From Saliphagus infecundisoli (GTDB lineage: Archaea; Halobacteriota; Halobacteria; Halobacteriales; Natrialbaceae): DNA of 64,000 nucleotides. Location of the stretch: assembly GCF_020177375.1 (NCBI RefSeq), contig NZ_JAIWHV010000004.1:62001-126000 (forward strand). Direction: 5' to 3'. Of the stretch, positions 14,929 through 23,678 are shown piece by piece. Made by a program: the position numbers and the translations under genes. Each line of letters opens with the position of its first letter. The stretch's first letter is position 1. Under the pieces are notes generated by a model. The model made no database searches and had not been told where the DNA came from. It saw nothing but the letters and a program-made list of their open reading frames with translations.

Positions 14929-14932
14929 GCGA

Positions 14933-16513
14933 ATGGGCGAACGCGACACCGCGGCGGTCAGACTCGAGGGGATCACCAAGCGGTTCGGCGACGTGGTCGC
15001 GAACGACGACGTAGACTTCCGGCTCGAGGCCGGATCGATCCACGCGCTGCTGGGCGAGAACGGGTCGGGGAAGACGACGCTGATGAGCGTCCTCTACGGG
15101 CTCTACGACGAGGACGACGGCGAGATCTACGTCGACGGCGAGCGCCGGACGTTCGACTCGCCGCGGGCGGCGATGGACGCCGGCGTCGGGATGATCCACC
15201 AGCACTTCCAGCTCGTCGAGCCGATGACGGTCCTCCAGAACGTCATCCTGGGCCACGAGCCGACCGAGGGGGGGCTGGTCGACGACGAGAGCGCGAGACG
15301 CAAGATCCGGGAGATCTGCGGGCGCTACGGCTTCGAGCTCCCGCTCGATACCCCGATCGAGGATCTCGATCTGGGCGCCCAACAGCGCGTCGAAATCGTC
15401 AAGAGCCTCTATCGCGGCGCCGAGATCCTGATCTTAGACGAGCCGACGGCCGTGCTCACCCCCCAGGAGGTCGACGCCCTGATCGACGTCATGCGGGACC
15501 TCCGGGCGGACGGCCGGTCGCTGATCTTCATCACGCACAAGTTAGACGAGGCCCTCGACGTCGCCGACCGGATAACGGTCCTGCGGGACGGCGAGGCGAT
15601 CGGGACCGTCCCAGCGGCGGGGACGACCGAGGGAGAGCTGGCGCGCATGATGGTCGGCCGGGACGTCCTCTTCGACCGGCTCGACCGGGAGACGTCCCCC
15701 GGCGAGACGGTCCTCGGCGTCGAGGACCTCTCCGTTCGGGGAGATCGGGGTCGCGAGCAGGTCGCGGGCGTCGATCTGACCGTCCGCGAGAGCGAGATCC
15801 TGGGGATCGCGGGCGTCCAGGGCAACGGCCAGCGCGAACTCGCCGAGGCGATCGTCGGGCTCCGGAGCGTCGAGTCGGGGACGATCGGGCTCGACGGCGA
15901 GGAGATCACCGGCGAGAGCCGCCGCCAGCGGATCGAACGCGGGATCGCCTACATCCCCGAGAACCGCCAGACTGAGGGGCTCGTCCAGGACTACGACCTC
16001 GTCCGGAACGCGTTGCTGGGCAACCAGACGGTCGAGCCCTACGCCAGCCGCGGCGTCATCGACTGGCGGGCCGTCGAGGGCCACGCCGAGTCGGTCGTCG
16101 AGGAGTTCGACGTCCAGCCGGCCGCGACGGACGCCGAGGCGGCCTCGCTGTCGGGGGGGAACCAACAGAAGTTCATCGTCGGCCGGGAGATCGGCCACGA
16201 CCCCGAGTTGATGGTCGCCTCCCACCCGACCAGAGGGGTCGACATCGGCTCGATCGAGTTCATCCACAACCGGCTGATCGAGCTCCGGGACGCCGGGCTC
16301 GCGGTGCTCGTCGTCTCCTCGAAACTCGAGGAGATCCGGAAGCTCGCGGACCGGATCGCGGTGATGTACGAAGGCGAGTTCATCGGCGTCGTCGACCCCG
16401 ACGAGGTCACCGACGAGGACCTCGGGCTGTTGATGGCCGGCCGGACACTCGAGGGGGCGGACGACCGGCCCCACGAAAGTGAGCTCGAAGACGAGGGGGG
16501 TGTCGTCGAGTGA
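14933..16513 (+). CDS. Nucleoside ABC importer ATPase (tandem domains)
   Basis: 526 residues with two ABC domains, as in the sugar/nucleoside CUT2-like ATPases. Domain 1 has Walker A GENGSGKT (41-48), signature LGAQQRVEI and Walker B ILILDEPTAVLTPQE. Domain 2 has a degenerate P-loop (GVQGNGQREL), an intact LSGGNQQKF signature and a weak Walker B (LMVASHPTRGVD), the usual asymmetry of this group. The ATG at 14933 lies four bases after the stop of the binding protein; an in-frame GTG at 14909 is less likely. The last bases overlap the permease start. Confidence 0.9.
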   Translation: MGERDTAAVRLEGITKRFGDVVANDDVDFRLEAGSIHALLGENGSGKTTLMSVLYGLYDEDDGEIYVDGERRTFDSPRAAMDAGVGMIHQHFQLVEPMTVLQNVILGHEPTEGGLVDDESARRKIREICGRYGFELPLDTPIEDLDLGAQQRVEIVKSLYRGAEILILDEPTAVLTPQEVDALIDVMRDLRADGRSLIFITHKLDEALDVADRITVLRDGEAIGTVPAAGTTEGELARMMVGRDVLFDRLDRETSPGETVLGVEDLSVRGDRGREQVAGVDLTVRESEILGIAGVQGNGQRELAEAIVGLRSVESGTIGLDGEEITGESRRQRIERGIAYIPENRQTEGLVQDYDLVRNALLGNQTVEPYASRGVIDWRAVEGHAESVVEEFDVQPAATDAEAASLSGGNQQKFIVGREIGHDPELMVASHPTRGVDIGSIEFIHNRLIELRDAGLAVLVVSSKLEEIRKLADRIAVMYEGEFIGVVDPDEVTDEDLGLLMAGRTLEGADDRPHESELEDEGGVVE

Positions 16514-17640
16514 GCGACGCGCGCTCGGGGCTCCGGCCGGCGATCGATCGGCTCGCGGATCGGGCCCTCGAGGCGACGATGGTCGAGCGGATCGCCATCG
16601 CCCTTGTCTCGACGCTGCTCGCGCTCTGTATCGGGCTGGTCATCGTCGCCGCGGCGGGCTACGACCCGGTGCGCTTCGCGAACCAGCTCCTCGTCGGCTC
16701 GTTCGGCGGCGAGCGGGCGATCTCGCGGACGCTCCGGTACTCGACGCTGTTCGTCCTCACGGGGGTCGCGGTCGCGGTCGCCTTCCGTGCCGGCGTCTTC
16801 AACATCGGCGTCCAGGGCCAGTTCGTCGTCGGCGGGTTCGCGACCGTCGTCTCGATCGTCGGGCTCGCGCCGTACCTGCCGGCGGGGACGGCCGCCGGCT
16901 GGCTGTTGATCGTCGTCGGCACGCTCGCCGGGGTCGTCGCGGGCGGGCTGTACGCCGCGCTTCCGGGGGCACTGAAGGCCTACCGGGGAGCCAACGAGAT
17001 CATCACCACGATCATGCTGAACTTCATCGCGACGGGGTTCGTCGGCTGGCTCGTCGCCGGACGCTTCAGCGACCCCGAGGTGACGGCGATGCGGACCCGG
17101 CGGCTTCCCGACAACGTCGAGCTTCCGTCGGTGATCTTTTCGGACCCGAACCTCTCGATCGTCGGCCTGGTCGCCACGCTCGCGGTCGTCGCGGCCGTCG
17201 CACTTCTCATGAGCCGGACGAGTTTCGGCTACGACATGGTGACGAGCGGCCACCAGGGGGCCGCCGCGACCTACTCGGGCGTCGACGCCAAACGGATGAT
17301 CGTCTCGACGATGACCGTCTCGGGGATGGTCGCCGGGCTCGCGGGCGCGGTGTTCGCGATCATGATCCAGGGCTACTACACCGACCCGACCGGGGTCGGC
17401 AACTACGGCTTCGACGCGATCGCCGTCAGCCTGCTCGCGGCGAACAACCCCCTTGGAGTCGTCCCCGCGGGCCTGCTTTTCGGCGGGCTCGAGTCGGGGG
17501 GGTCAAACATCCAGATCAACAGCGACGTCCCCGTCCAGTTGATCGACGGCGTCGTCGGGCTCGTCGTCCTCTTCGTCGCGGCCCCGGAGCTGTTCCGGAT
17601 GGCCGCCGCCCGGACCGGCCTCGGGGGTGACCGGCGATGA
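16510..17640 (+). CDS. Nucleoside ABC importer permease 1
   Basis: 376 residues, polytopic, of the BPD_transp_2 family (NupP/YufP-like). The GTG start at 16510 overlaps the ATPase stop. Conserved core pieces are AGVFNIGVQGQFVVGGF and YRGANEIITTIMLNFIA, the EAA-like loop that contacts the ATPase. It pairs with the next gene to form the channel of the BMP importer. Confidence 0.9.
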   Translation: MSDARSGLRPAIDRLADRALEATMVERIAIALVSTLLALCIGLVIVAAAGYDPVRFANQLLVGSFGGERAISRTLRYSTLFVLTGVAVAVAFRAGVFNIGVQGQFVVGGFATVVSIVGLAPYLPAGTAAGWLLIVVGTLAGVVAGGLYAALPGALKAYRGANEIITTIMLNFIATGFVGWLVAGRFSDPEVTAMRTRRLPDNVELPSVIFSDPNLSIVGLVATLAVVAAVALLMSRTSFGYDMVTSGHQGAAATYSGVDAKRMIVSTMTVSGMVAGLAGAVFAIMIQGYYTDPTGVGNYGFDAIAVSLLAANNPLGVVPAGLLFGGLESGGSNIQINSDVPVQLIDGVVGLVVLFVAAPELFRMAAARTGLGGDRR

Positions 17641-18689
17641 GCGTCGCCGACCGACGCCTCCGCCTCGGCGGACTGGTCGCGGTCGCCGCCGTCGTCGTGA
17701 TCGGTCTCGGGGCGGTGGCGAGCACACAGTTCGATATCGCCCTCGAGCGGCTCATCACGGTCGGGTTCGTCAACCGGTCGCTGGAGATGGCGACCCCGAT
17801 CGCGCTGGCGGCGATCGGGGGGCTGTACGCCGAGAAGAGCGGCGTCTTCAACATCGGGCTCGAGGGGTTCATGATCGTCGGAGCGATCGCCGCAGCGGGG
17901 CTGCTCTACGGGCTCGGCGGGACCTCGCCGACTCAGGCCCACGTCTGGCTCGCGATCGCCGGCTCGATGGCGATCACCGCCTGTCTGACCGTGGCCTTCG
18001 CGGCCCTGTTGATCCGGTACAAGGCCGACCAGATCGTCGCCGGTCTCGCGGTGTGGTTCATCGGCCTCGGCTTCGCCCCCTTCGTGGCGGCGATGATCTG
18101 GGACAGCAGAAGCAGTCCAGGGCTCGCGAGCGTCGACGACGTCGCGGTCCCTGGCCTCAGAGAGCTTCCAGTGGTCGGCTCGATCGTCTTCGACCAGTCG
18201 CCGCTCGTCCTGTTGACCGTCGTCGTCGTCGCCGTCGCCTGGGTCGTCCTCTATCGGACCCGCTACGGCTACTGGATCCAGGCGGCCGGCGAGAACCCCG
18301 AGGCCCTCGACACCGCGGGGATCGACGTCGACCGCGTACGGTACGCGACGGTGATCTTCTCGGGGGCGATGGCGGGACTGGGCGGCGCCGTCCTGCTCGC
18401 TCACGCCGGCAACTTCGTCGGCACCGGCGACACGATGACCGACGGCCGCGGGTGGATCGCCATCGTCGCCTACCTCTTTGGCAACTACAACCCGGTCGGG
18501 GCCGCCGCCGCCGCGTTGCTCTTTGGCGCCCTCGACATGCTGAACGTCCAGTTCCAGACCGTCGGCATCGAGGTCTCCTCGCGGCTGGTCAACCTCCTGC
18601 CGTACGTCGCCGTCCTCGTCGTCCTCTCGGCGTGGGGGAAGACCCGGATGCCCTCCTCGGTCGGCGAACCGTACGAGAGCGAGGACTAG
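17637..18689 (+). CDS. Nucleoside ABC importer permease 2
   Basis: 350 residues, same family as the preceding permease (NupQ/YufQ-like), with ALAAIGGLYAEKSGVFNIGLEG at the N-terminus and GRGWIAIVAYLFGNYNP near the C-terminus. The ATGA overlap with the upstream gene indicates translational coupling. It completes the four-gene operon 13774-18689. Confidence 0.9.
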   Translation: MSVADRRLRLGGLVAVAAVVVIGLGAVASTQFDIALERLITVGFVNRSLEMATPIALAAIGGLYAEKSGVFNIGLEGFMIVGAIAAAGLLYGLGGTSPTQAHVWLAIAGSMAITACLTVAFAALLIRYKADQIVAGLAVWFIGLGFAPFVAAMIWDSRSSPGLASVDDVAVPGLRELPVVGSIVFDQSPLVLLTVVVVAVAWVVLYRTRYGYWIQAAGENPEALDTAGIDVDRVRYATVIFSGAMAGLGGAVLLAHAGNFVGTGDTMTDGRGWIAIVAYLFGNYNPVGAAAAALLFGALDMLNVQFQTVGIEVSSRLVNLLPYVAVLVVLSAWGKTRMPSSVGEPYESED

Positions 18690-18972
18690 GGGTACGACAC
18701 GCCGATTTCGGCGAGATCCCATCTCGCTCGTGATTTCGTCGGTGAACGAGCGGACTATACGATCCCTCTCCGTCAGCAAGCCGTGTACTGTCCTCGAGTA
18801 GGGATCTGTCGCGGACTCGTGTGTTTTGGAGCTCCGGGGAGTATCCTCTATAGATCAGTTCTCGACGCTCCACACCGGATGATTTCAATGGAGACCGATC
18901 TGATTCTCGCGTTACATCGCGCCTGCAAATCAACCACCCGTATTCATACACCTATCGGCGTACGAGTCACGT

Positions 18973-19491
18973 ATGAGTACATACTTGACCTTGGTCTCGT
19001 CGCTTCTCGCAGTTGTAGTTCTATTGTTATTAAGTGCGTTCTTTTCCAGCAGTGAGTCAGCAATCTTTTCGCTCCAGGATGAATGGATGCAGAGCGCTAC
19101 CGAAGACGGGACAAGCGAAAGCCGAACACTCCAACAACTCCGTGCGAACCCGCATCGGCTCCTCGTCACGCTGCTGGTCGGAAACAACCTCGTCAACATC
19201 GCCCTTACTAGCATCATCACACTTCTCGTCGCCCGGGTCGTTCCCCCTGGGTTCACCGTCGTGATAGCAACACTCAGCGTGAGCGTTCTCATCCTCGTCT
19301 TCGGAGAAATCGTACCGAAATCCTACGGTCTCGGCCATGCAGAGTCGTGGAGTCTACGTGTCGCCCGCCCGATCTCGTACATCGAACGCGCATTGGGTCC
19401 ACTCGTTGCGATGTTCGATATCGTCACTCGGTGGTTGACGGCACGCATCGGGGGCGATCAACACATCGAGAACCCATATCTCGATGACTGA
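18973..19491 (+). CDS. CNNM/DUF21-domain membrane protein without CBS domains
   Basis: 172 residues with four hydrophobic segments. FFSSSESAIFSLQ, NPHRLLVTLLVGNNLVNIALTS and GEIVPKSYGLGHAE are the hallmarks of the DUF21/CNNM membrane domain found in CorC-type magnesium or cobalt transport proteins. Typical members carry a CBS pair and a CorC domain after it; this protein ends right after the membrane part, so it is either a natural membrane-only form or truncated. The gap 18690-18972 before it holds no gene I can support. Confidence 0.75.
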   Translation: MSTYLTLVSSLLAVVVLLLLSAFFSSSESAIFSLQDEWMQSATEDGTSESRTLQQLRANPHRLLVTLLVGNNLVNIALTSIITLLVARVVPPGFTVVIATLSVSVLILVFGEIVPKSYGLGHAESWSLRVARPISYIERALGPLVAMFDIVTRWLTARIGGDQHIENPYLDD

Positions 19492-19620
19492 TCAGCCGTA
19501 CTTTCCGCAGGTTCTCGCCCTCCTATACTAACCGATATATTTCTAGCTCTAACGCAGATGTATCCAGCTTGGAAAATTCAGAGGGTGCGCGTGCCGTGCC
19601 GAATCCACAGCGCTAATCGA

Positions 19621-19929
19621 TCACTCGATTTCTAGCTGGTCGCTCCCACTCTCTTCTTTACTATCGTTCTCGTCCCATTCGAGTTCGAACTCGAGACTCA
19701 CTTCACCGGGGCCGTCCGTTGGTCCCTCACGTTCGGCTTTGACCTCGAACGTCGGGCGAGCTGGAGGCTCCATCGTTACGGAATCGGCTCCCGAATTCAG
19801 CGTGATATCGCCCCCATCTTCTAATTTCTCGGCTACACGGTGAAGGTACGATGCGATCTCCTCTCGACTCTGATCGCTTTCCGATTTGAACAGCACTTCT
19901 TCGGGCATATCGAGATATACACCGCCCAT
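19621..19929 (-). CDS. Amphi-Trp domain protein
   Basis: 102 residues. MPEEVLFKSESDQSREEIASYLHRVAEKLEDGGDITL followed by a beta strand with aromatic/hydrophobic alternation and FEVKAERE...SLEFELEWD is the amphi-Trp domain, a small conserved archaeal and bacterial fold of unknown role. The start at 19929 (MGGVYLDMPEE) is the nearest ATG; the internal MPEE Met is possible. C-terminus very acidic. Confidence 0.75.
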   Translation of the reverse strand: MGGVYLDMPEEVLFKSESDQSREEIASYLHRVAEKLEDGGDITLNSGADSVTMEPPARPTFEVKAEREGPTDGPGEVSLEFELEWDENDSKEESGSDQLEIE

Positions 19930-20125
19930 GTTGATAACTACACTCCTCTGTTGAGATCTCTTTGTTGCATCCCCTGTATGTCGCACCAGCGTAGCAGTTC
20001 GCTCACCACCATCCAGTGATCTCTCGTTAGTACCGCTCCGCAGGCGCGGACCGCTCACGAGCGCGTTCGGCGACCGCCGTCGCCCGTCGGGAAAACCTCT
20101 TGTGATCGCTCGACGATCCTTGGGT

Positions 20126-20764
20126 ATGGACGTCCTCCTGCTCGGCGCCAGCGGACGGATCGGACGGCGAATCGCGGCCGAACTGCTCGACCGGGGACAC
20201 GCGGTCACGGGCGTCTCCCGGAGCGGGACCGTCGAGGGGATCGACCACGCCCAGTTCACTGCGATCGCGGGCGACGCGACCGACCCCGACCAGATCGCCC
20301 GCCTCGCCGCCGGCCACGACGCCGTCGGGTCGGCGCTGGGGCCGGGCGAGGACGACTCGCCCGCCGTGCTCGAGGAGACGATGCGAGCCACTATCGAAGG
20401 CCTGCGGCGCGCGTCGGTCGATCGGCTTGTCTGGACGGGCGGCGCGGGCGGCCTCGAGGTCGCGCCCGGCACGAAACTCGTCGAGACCGAGGGGTTCCCC
20501 GACGACTGGGAGGACCTCGCGCGGGCCGCGATCGACGCCTACGAGGTCCTCCGGGAGGCCGACGACCTCGAGTGGACCTACCTCGCCCCCGCGGCGATGA
20601 TCGAGCCCGGCGAGCGCACCGGAGAGTACCGGACTGCCGACGGCGAGCTGGTCGCCGACGACGACGGCGAGAGCCATATCTCGATGGAGGACTTCGCCGT
20701 CGCCTTCGCCGACGAACTCGAGAACGCCGACGCCCTCTACACCTATCTCGGGGTCGGCTACTAG
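20126..20764 (+). CDS. NAD(P)H-binding SDR-like protein
   Basis: 212 residues. The Rossmann loop GASGRIGRRIA at the N-terminus and LVWTGGAGGLEVAPG later are typical of the atypical SDRs related to NmrA and flavin-reductase-like proteins. The ATG at 20126 gives MDVLLLGASG. No Tyr-x-x-x-Lys pair is obvious, so it may bind NAD(P) as a sensor or reductase. It ends one base before the convergent protease gene. Confidence 0.7.
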   Translation: MDVLLLGASGRIGRRIAAELLDRGHAVTGVSRSGTVEGIDHAQFTAIAGDATDPDQIARLAAGHDAVGSALGPGEDDSPAVLEETMRATIEGLRRASVDRLVWTGGAGGLEVAPGTKLVETEGFPDDWEDLARAAIDAYEVLREADDLEWTYLAPAAMIEPGERTGEYRTADGELVADDDGESHISMEDFAVAFADELENADALYTYLGVGY

Positions 20765-20765
20765 C

Positions 20766-21392
20766 TCACCAGAGCCCGAACGTCAGCAGGAAGCCGACGA
20801 CCAGCAGGAGGCTCGGGACGAAGACGACGAGGAAGATCGGGGTGCTCCACTCCCTGACGGAGGCGCCGTCGAGGGGGCCGAAGGGAATCATGTTGAACGC
20901 GGCCAGAAAGAGGTTGATGAGCACGCCCAGGTGGCCGATCGTCCCGAGGAAGCCGGGCGCGAAGAGGAGGGGGGCGAAGAGGGCGGCGAGGGCGTGGTTG
21001 GTCAGCGGCCCCGCGAGCGCGATCAGGCCGTTCTCCCGGACCGTGATCCGGCCGCGGTGGTAGACTGCGCCGGGTGCGGCAAACAGGAAGCCGACGAGCG
21101 CCGAGAGGACGGCGAGGGCGAGCATCTGGTAGTCCGCCCGGAACTCCGCGATCTGGCCGAACCGGATCGCGACGACCTTGTGGGCGAGTTCGTGCAGCAG
21201 GAAGCCGACGCCGACCGTCGGCAGCGAAAGCGCGATCATCGCGGCGAACGCCCCGGGCTCGAAGGCGCCCACGGTGGGGGGCTGGAGCAGGAGCGCGAAG
21301 GCGACGCTCAGCGTGAGCCAGGCGAGCCCGAGGTCGAACAGCTCCCGGTTCGAAAAGGAGAGGCCCGCGGGCCGTCGGTGGCTCTGGCTCAT
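20766..21392 (-). CDS. Site-2-type membrane metalloprotease (M50)
   Basis: 208 residues, mostly hydrophobic. HELAH (67-71, the HExxH zinc motif) lies in a membrane segment, and NLFLAAFNMIPFGPLDG (about 160-176) supplies the NxxPxxPLDG motif with the third metal ligand. This is the minimal M50 protease core with no PDZ or CBS domain. The ATG overlaps the TraB stop (ATGA), so it is the second gene of a coupled pair with 21389-23143. Substrate unknown. Confidence 0.85.
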   Translation of the reverse strand: MSQSHRRPAGLSFSNRELFDLGLAWLTLSVAFALLLQPPTVGAFEPGAFAAMIALSLPTVGVGFLLHELAHKVVAIRFGQIAEFRADYQMLALAVLSALVGFLFAAPGAVYHRGRITVRENGLIALAGPLTNHALAALFAPLLFAPGFLGTIGHLGVLINLFLAAFNMIPFGPLDGASVREWSTPIFLVVFVPSLLLVVGFLLTFGLW

Positions 21393-23143
21393 CCGCCGAT
21401 CGCCCCGCCGATCAACTCGGCGCTGTTTCTGGCGCCCTCGACGAGTTCGCCCATGAGCGCGTCGATCCCGCCGAACTCCGGACCCGCGAGCCAGGGGAGG
21501 ACGACGACCACGAACAGCAGGGACGCGATCATGCTCCCGATGTTCGTCAGCGCGACGATCACGATCAGCCGGAAGAGGGGGACCTCGAGCATCTCCGCGA
21601 ACGCCTCCTCCAGGGCGAGTTCGGTGTCGTCCATGATCTCGTTCAACCGGCCGATGTCGCCGACGTTGATCGGCCGGTAGCGGAGTTCGACGTAGCCGGC
21701 GAACCAGCCCGGCGCCAGTAACGGATTGATGCTCGTGAGCCAGGCGACGGCGCCCCCGACGGTCGCGCTCGCCCACCGGGCACCCGCGAGCCGCGCGAGG
21801 GTAAAGGCGAAGATCCCGTTGAACAGGAACCACGCGGCGAACAGCTGCAGGAGGAAGGTGTCGCGCACCCCGGCCATGATCAGGAGGCCGAAGAAGGCGA
21901 CGAAACCGACCGCCATCAGGTAGCCGAACACCTTCAGGACCGAGAAGCGCCGGCCCGAGGCCGTTCCCGTGATCGACTCGAGGGGAGGAAGCCCCTCGGG
22001 GTTCGCGAGGTGGGCTTCTATCCCCGCCTTGTGGCCCACGCCGACGACGGCGACGACGTCGACGCCCTGCTGGCGAAGCGCGTGGAGCTTGTGGGCGATG
22101 TAGGCGTCGCGCTCGTCGATCAGGGCCTGGGCACCCCGCGGGCTGAACTGGCGGAACTCCTCCATCATCGCGGCGACGACGTCGCCGTCGGTCATCTCCT
22201 CGATAGCGATCTCGTCTAGCTCCTCGACGTCGCTCGCCGAGTCCGCGAGGACGACCCCGAGGACGGCCCCCGCGAGGCCGCCGAGCCCGACGCCCGCGAG
22301 GACGCCGACGAGCCCGCGGACCGCGAGCGCGCCGGCGCTCTCTAAGGCCGCGGCCGAGAGCGGACCGACGAAGGTCCCGGTGGCGACGACGGCGAGACAG
22401 GCCGCGATCCCGACGGCGACGCCGCTTGCCGCCTGGACGAGCAGCCCCCGCCCGAGGGGTGGGACGACGAGCAGGCCCAGGAAGACGCCCCCGAGGACGC
22501 CGACGCCGACGGCGCCGGCATACTGGAGGACGCCGGGATCGGTGACCCCCAGGGCCAGCGCGTCCCCGAGGCCGACCATCGGCGCGAGGACGGTCGCGGC
22601 GACGAGCCCGGCGACGAGGCCGAACCCGGCGCCGAGCGCCGGAGCGACCGTCCGGGGGTCGGTCGCACCCATTGCGAGCCCGCCGACCATCCGCACTTTC
22701 TCGGCCATCGAGAGACGGGTCCAGAACCGTTGCATCGTCACCTGGATGTCCCGATCGACGAGCGCGACCCCGGCGCCGGTTCGGCCGGCGGCCTCGATCG
22801 CTGCGCGCATGTCCGCGCCGGGCTCGATGTCGAAGCGTTCGCCCAGCCTGGACTGGACGTAGGAGAGCATCCAGTAGGCCAGAAACTGGAAGACCGTGTT
22901 TCCCGAGAGGAGGTCTCTCGCCTCGATGTCCTCGGGTGCGCCACCCTGGAGCTGGCGATAGCGGCCCTCGTCGAGTTCGACGGCGACGACGTCCGGCCGT
23001 TCCCGATCGACGGTCTCGTGGACGTCCTCGACGCTCGCGTGGGAGACGTGGGCGGTCCCGAGGACGGTGACCTCGCCCTGTTCGGCCTCCGGCGGCGCGG
23101 TGTCGGGGGCTTCGGGCACGGTCGGATCGCCGCCGTCGGTCAT
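21389..23143 (-). CDS. TraB/PrgY-family membrane protein
   Basis: 584 residues. The N-terminal TraB domain starts with VTVLGTAHVSHASVEDV (about 26-42), followed by RPDVVAVELDEGRYRQL. Then come several Gly/Ala-rich membrane helices, a soluble stretch ending VVAVVGVGHKAGIEAHL, and further helices to the C-terminus. TraB-domain proteins include the enterococcal pheromone-shutdown protein PrgY and are proposed to be metalloprotease-like (Tiki fold). The ATG at 23143 is preferred over a TTG upstream. It forms an overlapping pair with the M50 protease. Confidence 0.85.
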   Translation of the reverse strand: MTDGGDPTVPEAPDTAPPEAEQGEVTVLGTAHVSHASVEDVHETVDRERPDVVAVELDEGRYRQLQGGAPEDIEARDLLSGNTVFQFLAYWMLSYVQSRLGERFDIEPGADMRAAIEAAGRTGAGVALVDRDIQVTMQRFWTRLSMAEKVRMVGGLAMGATDPRTVAPALGAGFGLVAGLVAATVLAPMVGLGDALALGVTDPGVLQYAGAVGVGVLGGVFLGLLVVPPLGRGLLVQAASGVAVGIAACLAVVATGTFVGPLSAAALESAGALAVRGLVGVLAGVGLGGLAGAVLGVVLADSASDVEELDEIAIEEMTDGDVVAAMMEEFRQFSPRGAQALIDERDAYIAHKLHALRQQGVDVVAVVGVGHKAGIEAHLANPEGLPPLESITGTASGRRFSVLKVFGYLMAVGFVAFFGLLIMAGVRDTFLLQLFAAWFLFNGIFAFTLARLAGARWASATVGGAVAWLTSINPLLAPGWFAGYVELRYRPINVGDIGRLNEIMDDTELALEEAFAEMLEVPLFRLIVIVALTNIGSMIASLLFVVVVLPWLAGPEFGGIDALMGELVEGARNSAELIGGAIGG

Positions 23144-23234
23144 TGGTGCGAACAAGTCGGCGATGGCTTTTACCAGTGTCGAAGCGGGTCACGGACTGGA
23201 AAGACCCTTCTTCTCGCTCCGACAAACGCAGTCG

Positions 23235-23678
23235 ATGGTTGCCCTCTCGGACACCTACATCGAGAACCGCGAAATGGTCCTTCCTGATCACGCGAACACG
23301 ATCGGCACGGTCAGCGGCGGGCCCCTCATGGCATGGATGGACGAGGTCGCCTCGCTGTCGGCGATGCGCTTCGCCGGCGAGACCTGCGTCACCGTCGGCG
23401 TCTCCCGGATGGAGTTCGAGCGGCCGATCCCGGTCGGCCGGACCGCCTTTCTCACCGCCTACGTCTACGCGGCCGGCGAGACGAGCGTTCGGGTCCGGGT
23501 GCGGGCCGACAGCGAGGAGCTACAAACGGGCGAGCGGGAGCCGACGACCGAGGCCTACTTCACGTTCGTCGCCATCGACGACGACCGCGAGCCGGCCCCC
23601 GTCCCCGAACTCACCGCGTCCACCGAACGTGAACGCCGCCTGCGCGAGGAGGCCATCGCGGGCGAGAACGACGACTAA
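23235..23678 (+). CDS. Acyl-CoA thioesterase, hotdog fold
   Basis: 147 residues. MVLPDHANTIGTVSGGPLMAWMDEVA is the catalytic helix region of YciA/BFIT-type hotdog thioesterases (conserved Asn/Gly and Asp), followed by VTVGVSRMEFERPIPVG. It should hydrolyse acyl-CoA in the cytoplasm. The start at 23235 follows the family; its stop overlaps that of the convergent S66 peptidase gene. Confidence 0.85.
   Translation: MVALSDTYIENREMVLPDHANTIGTVSGGPLMAWMDEVASLSAMRFAGETCVTVGVSRMEFERPIPVGRTAFLTAYVYAAGETSVRVRVRADSEELQTGEREPTTEAYFTFVAIDDDREPAPVPELTASTERERRLREEAIAGENDD

Noticed and set aside
20766-23291. An 841-residue open frame on the minus strand
   Set aside because: Only its C-terminal 208 residues (the M50 protease) look real; the rest is an Arg-rich off-frame reading of the TraB gene.
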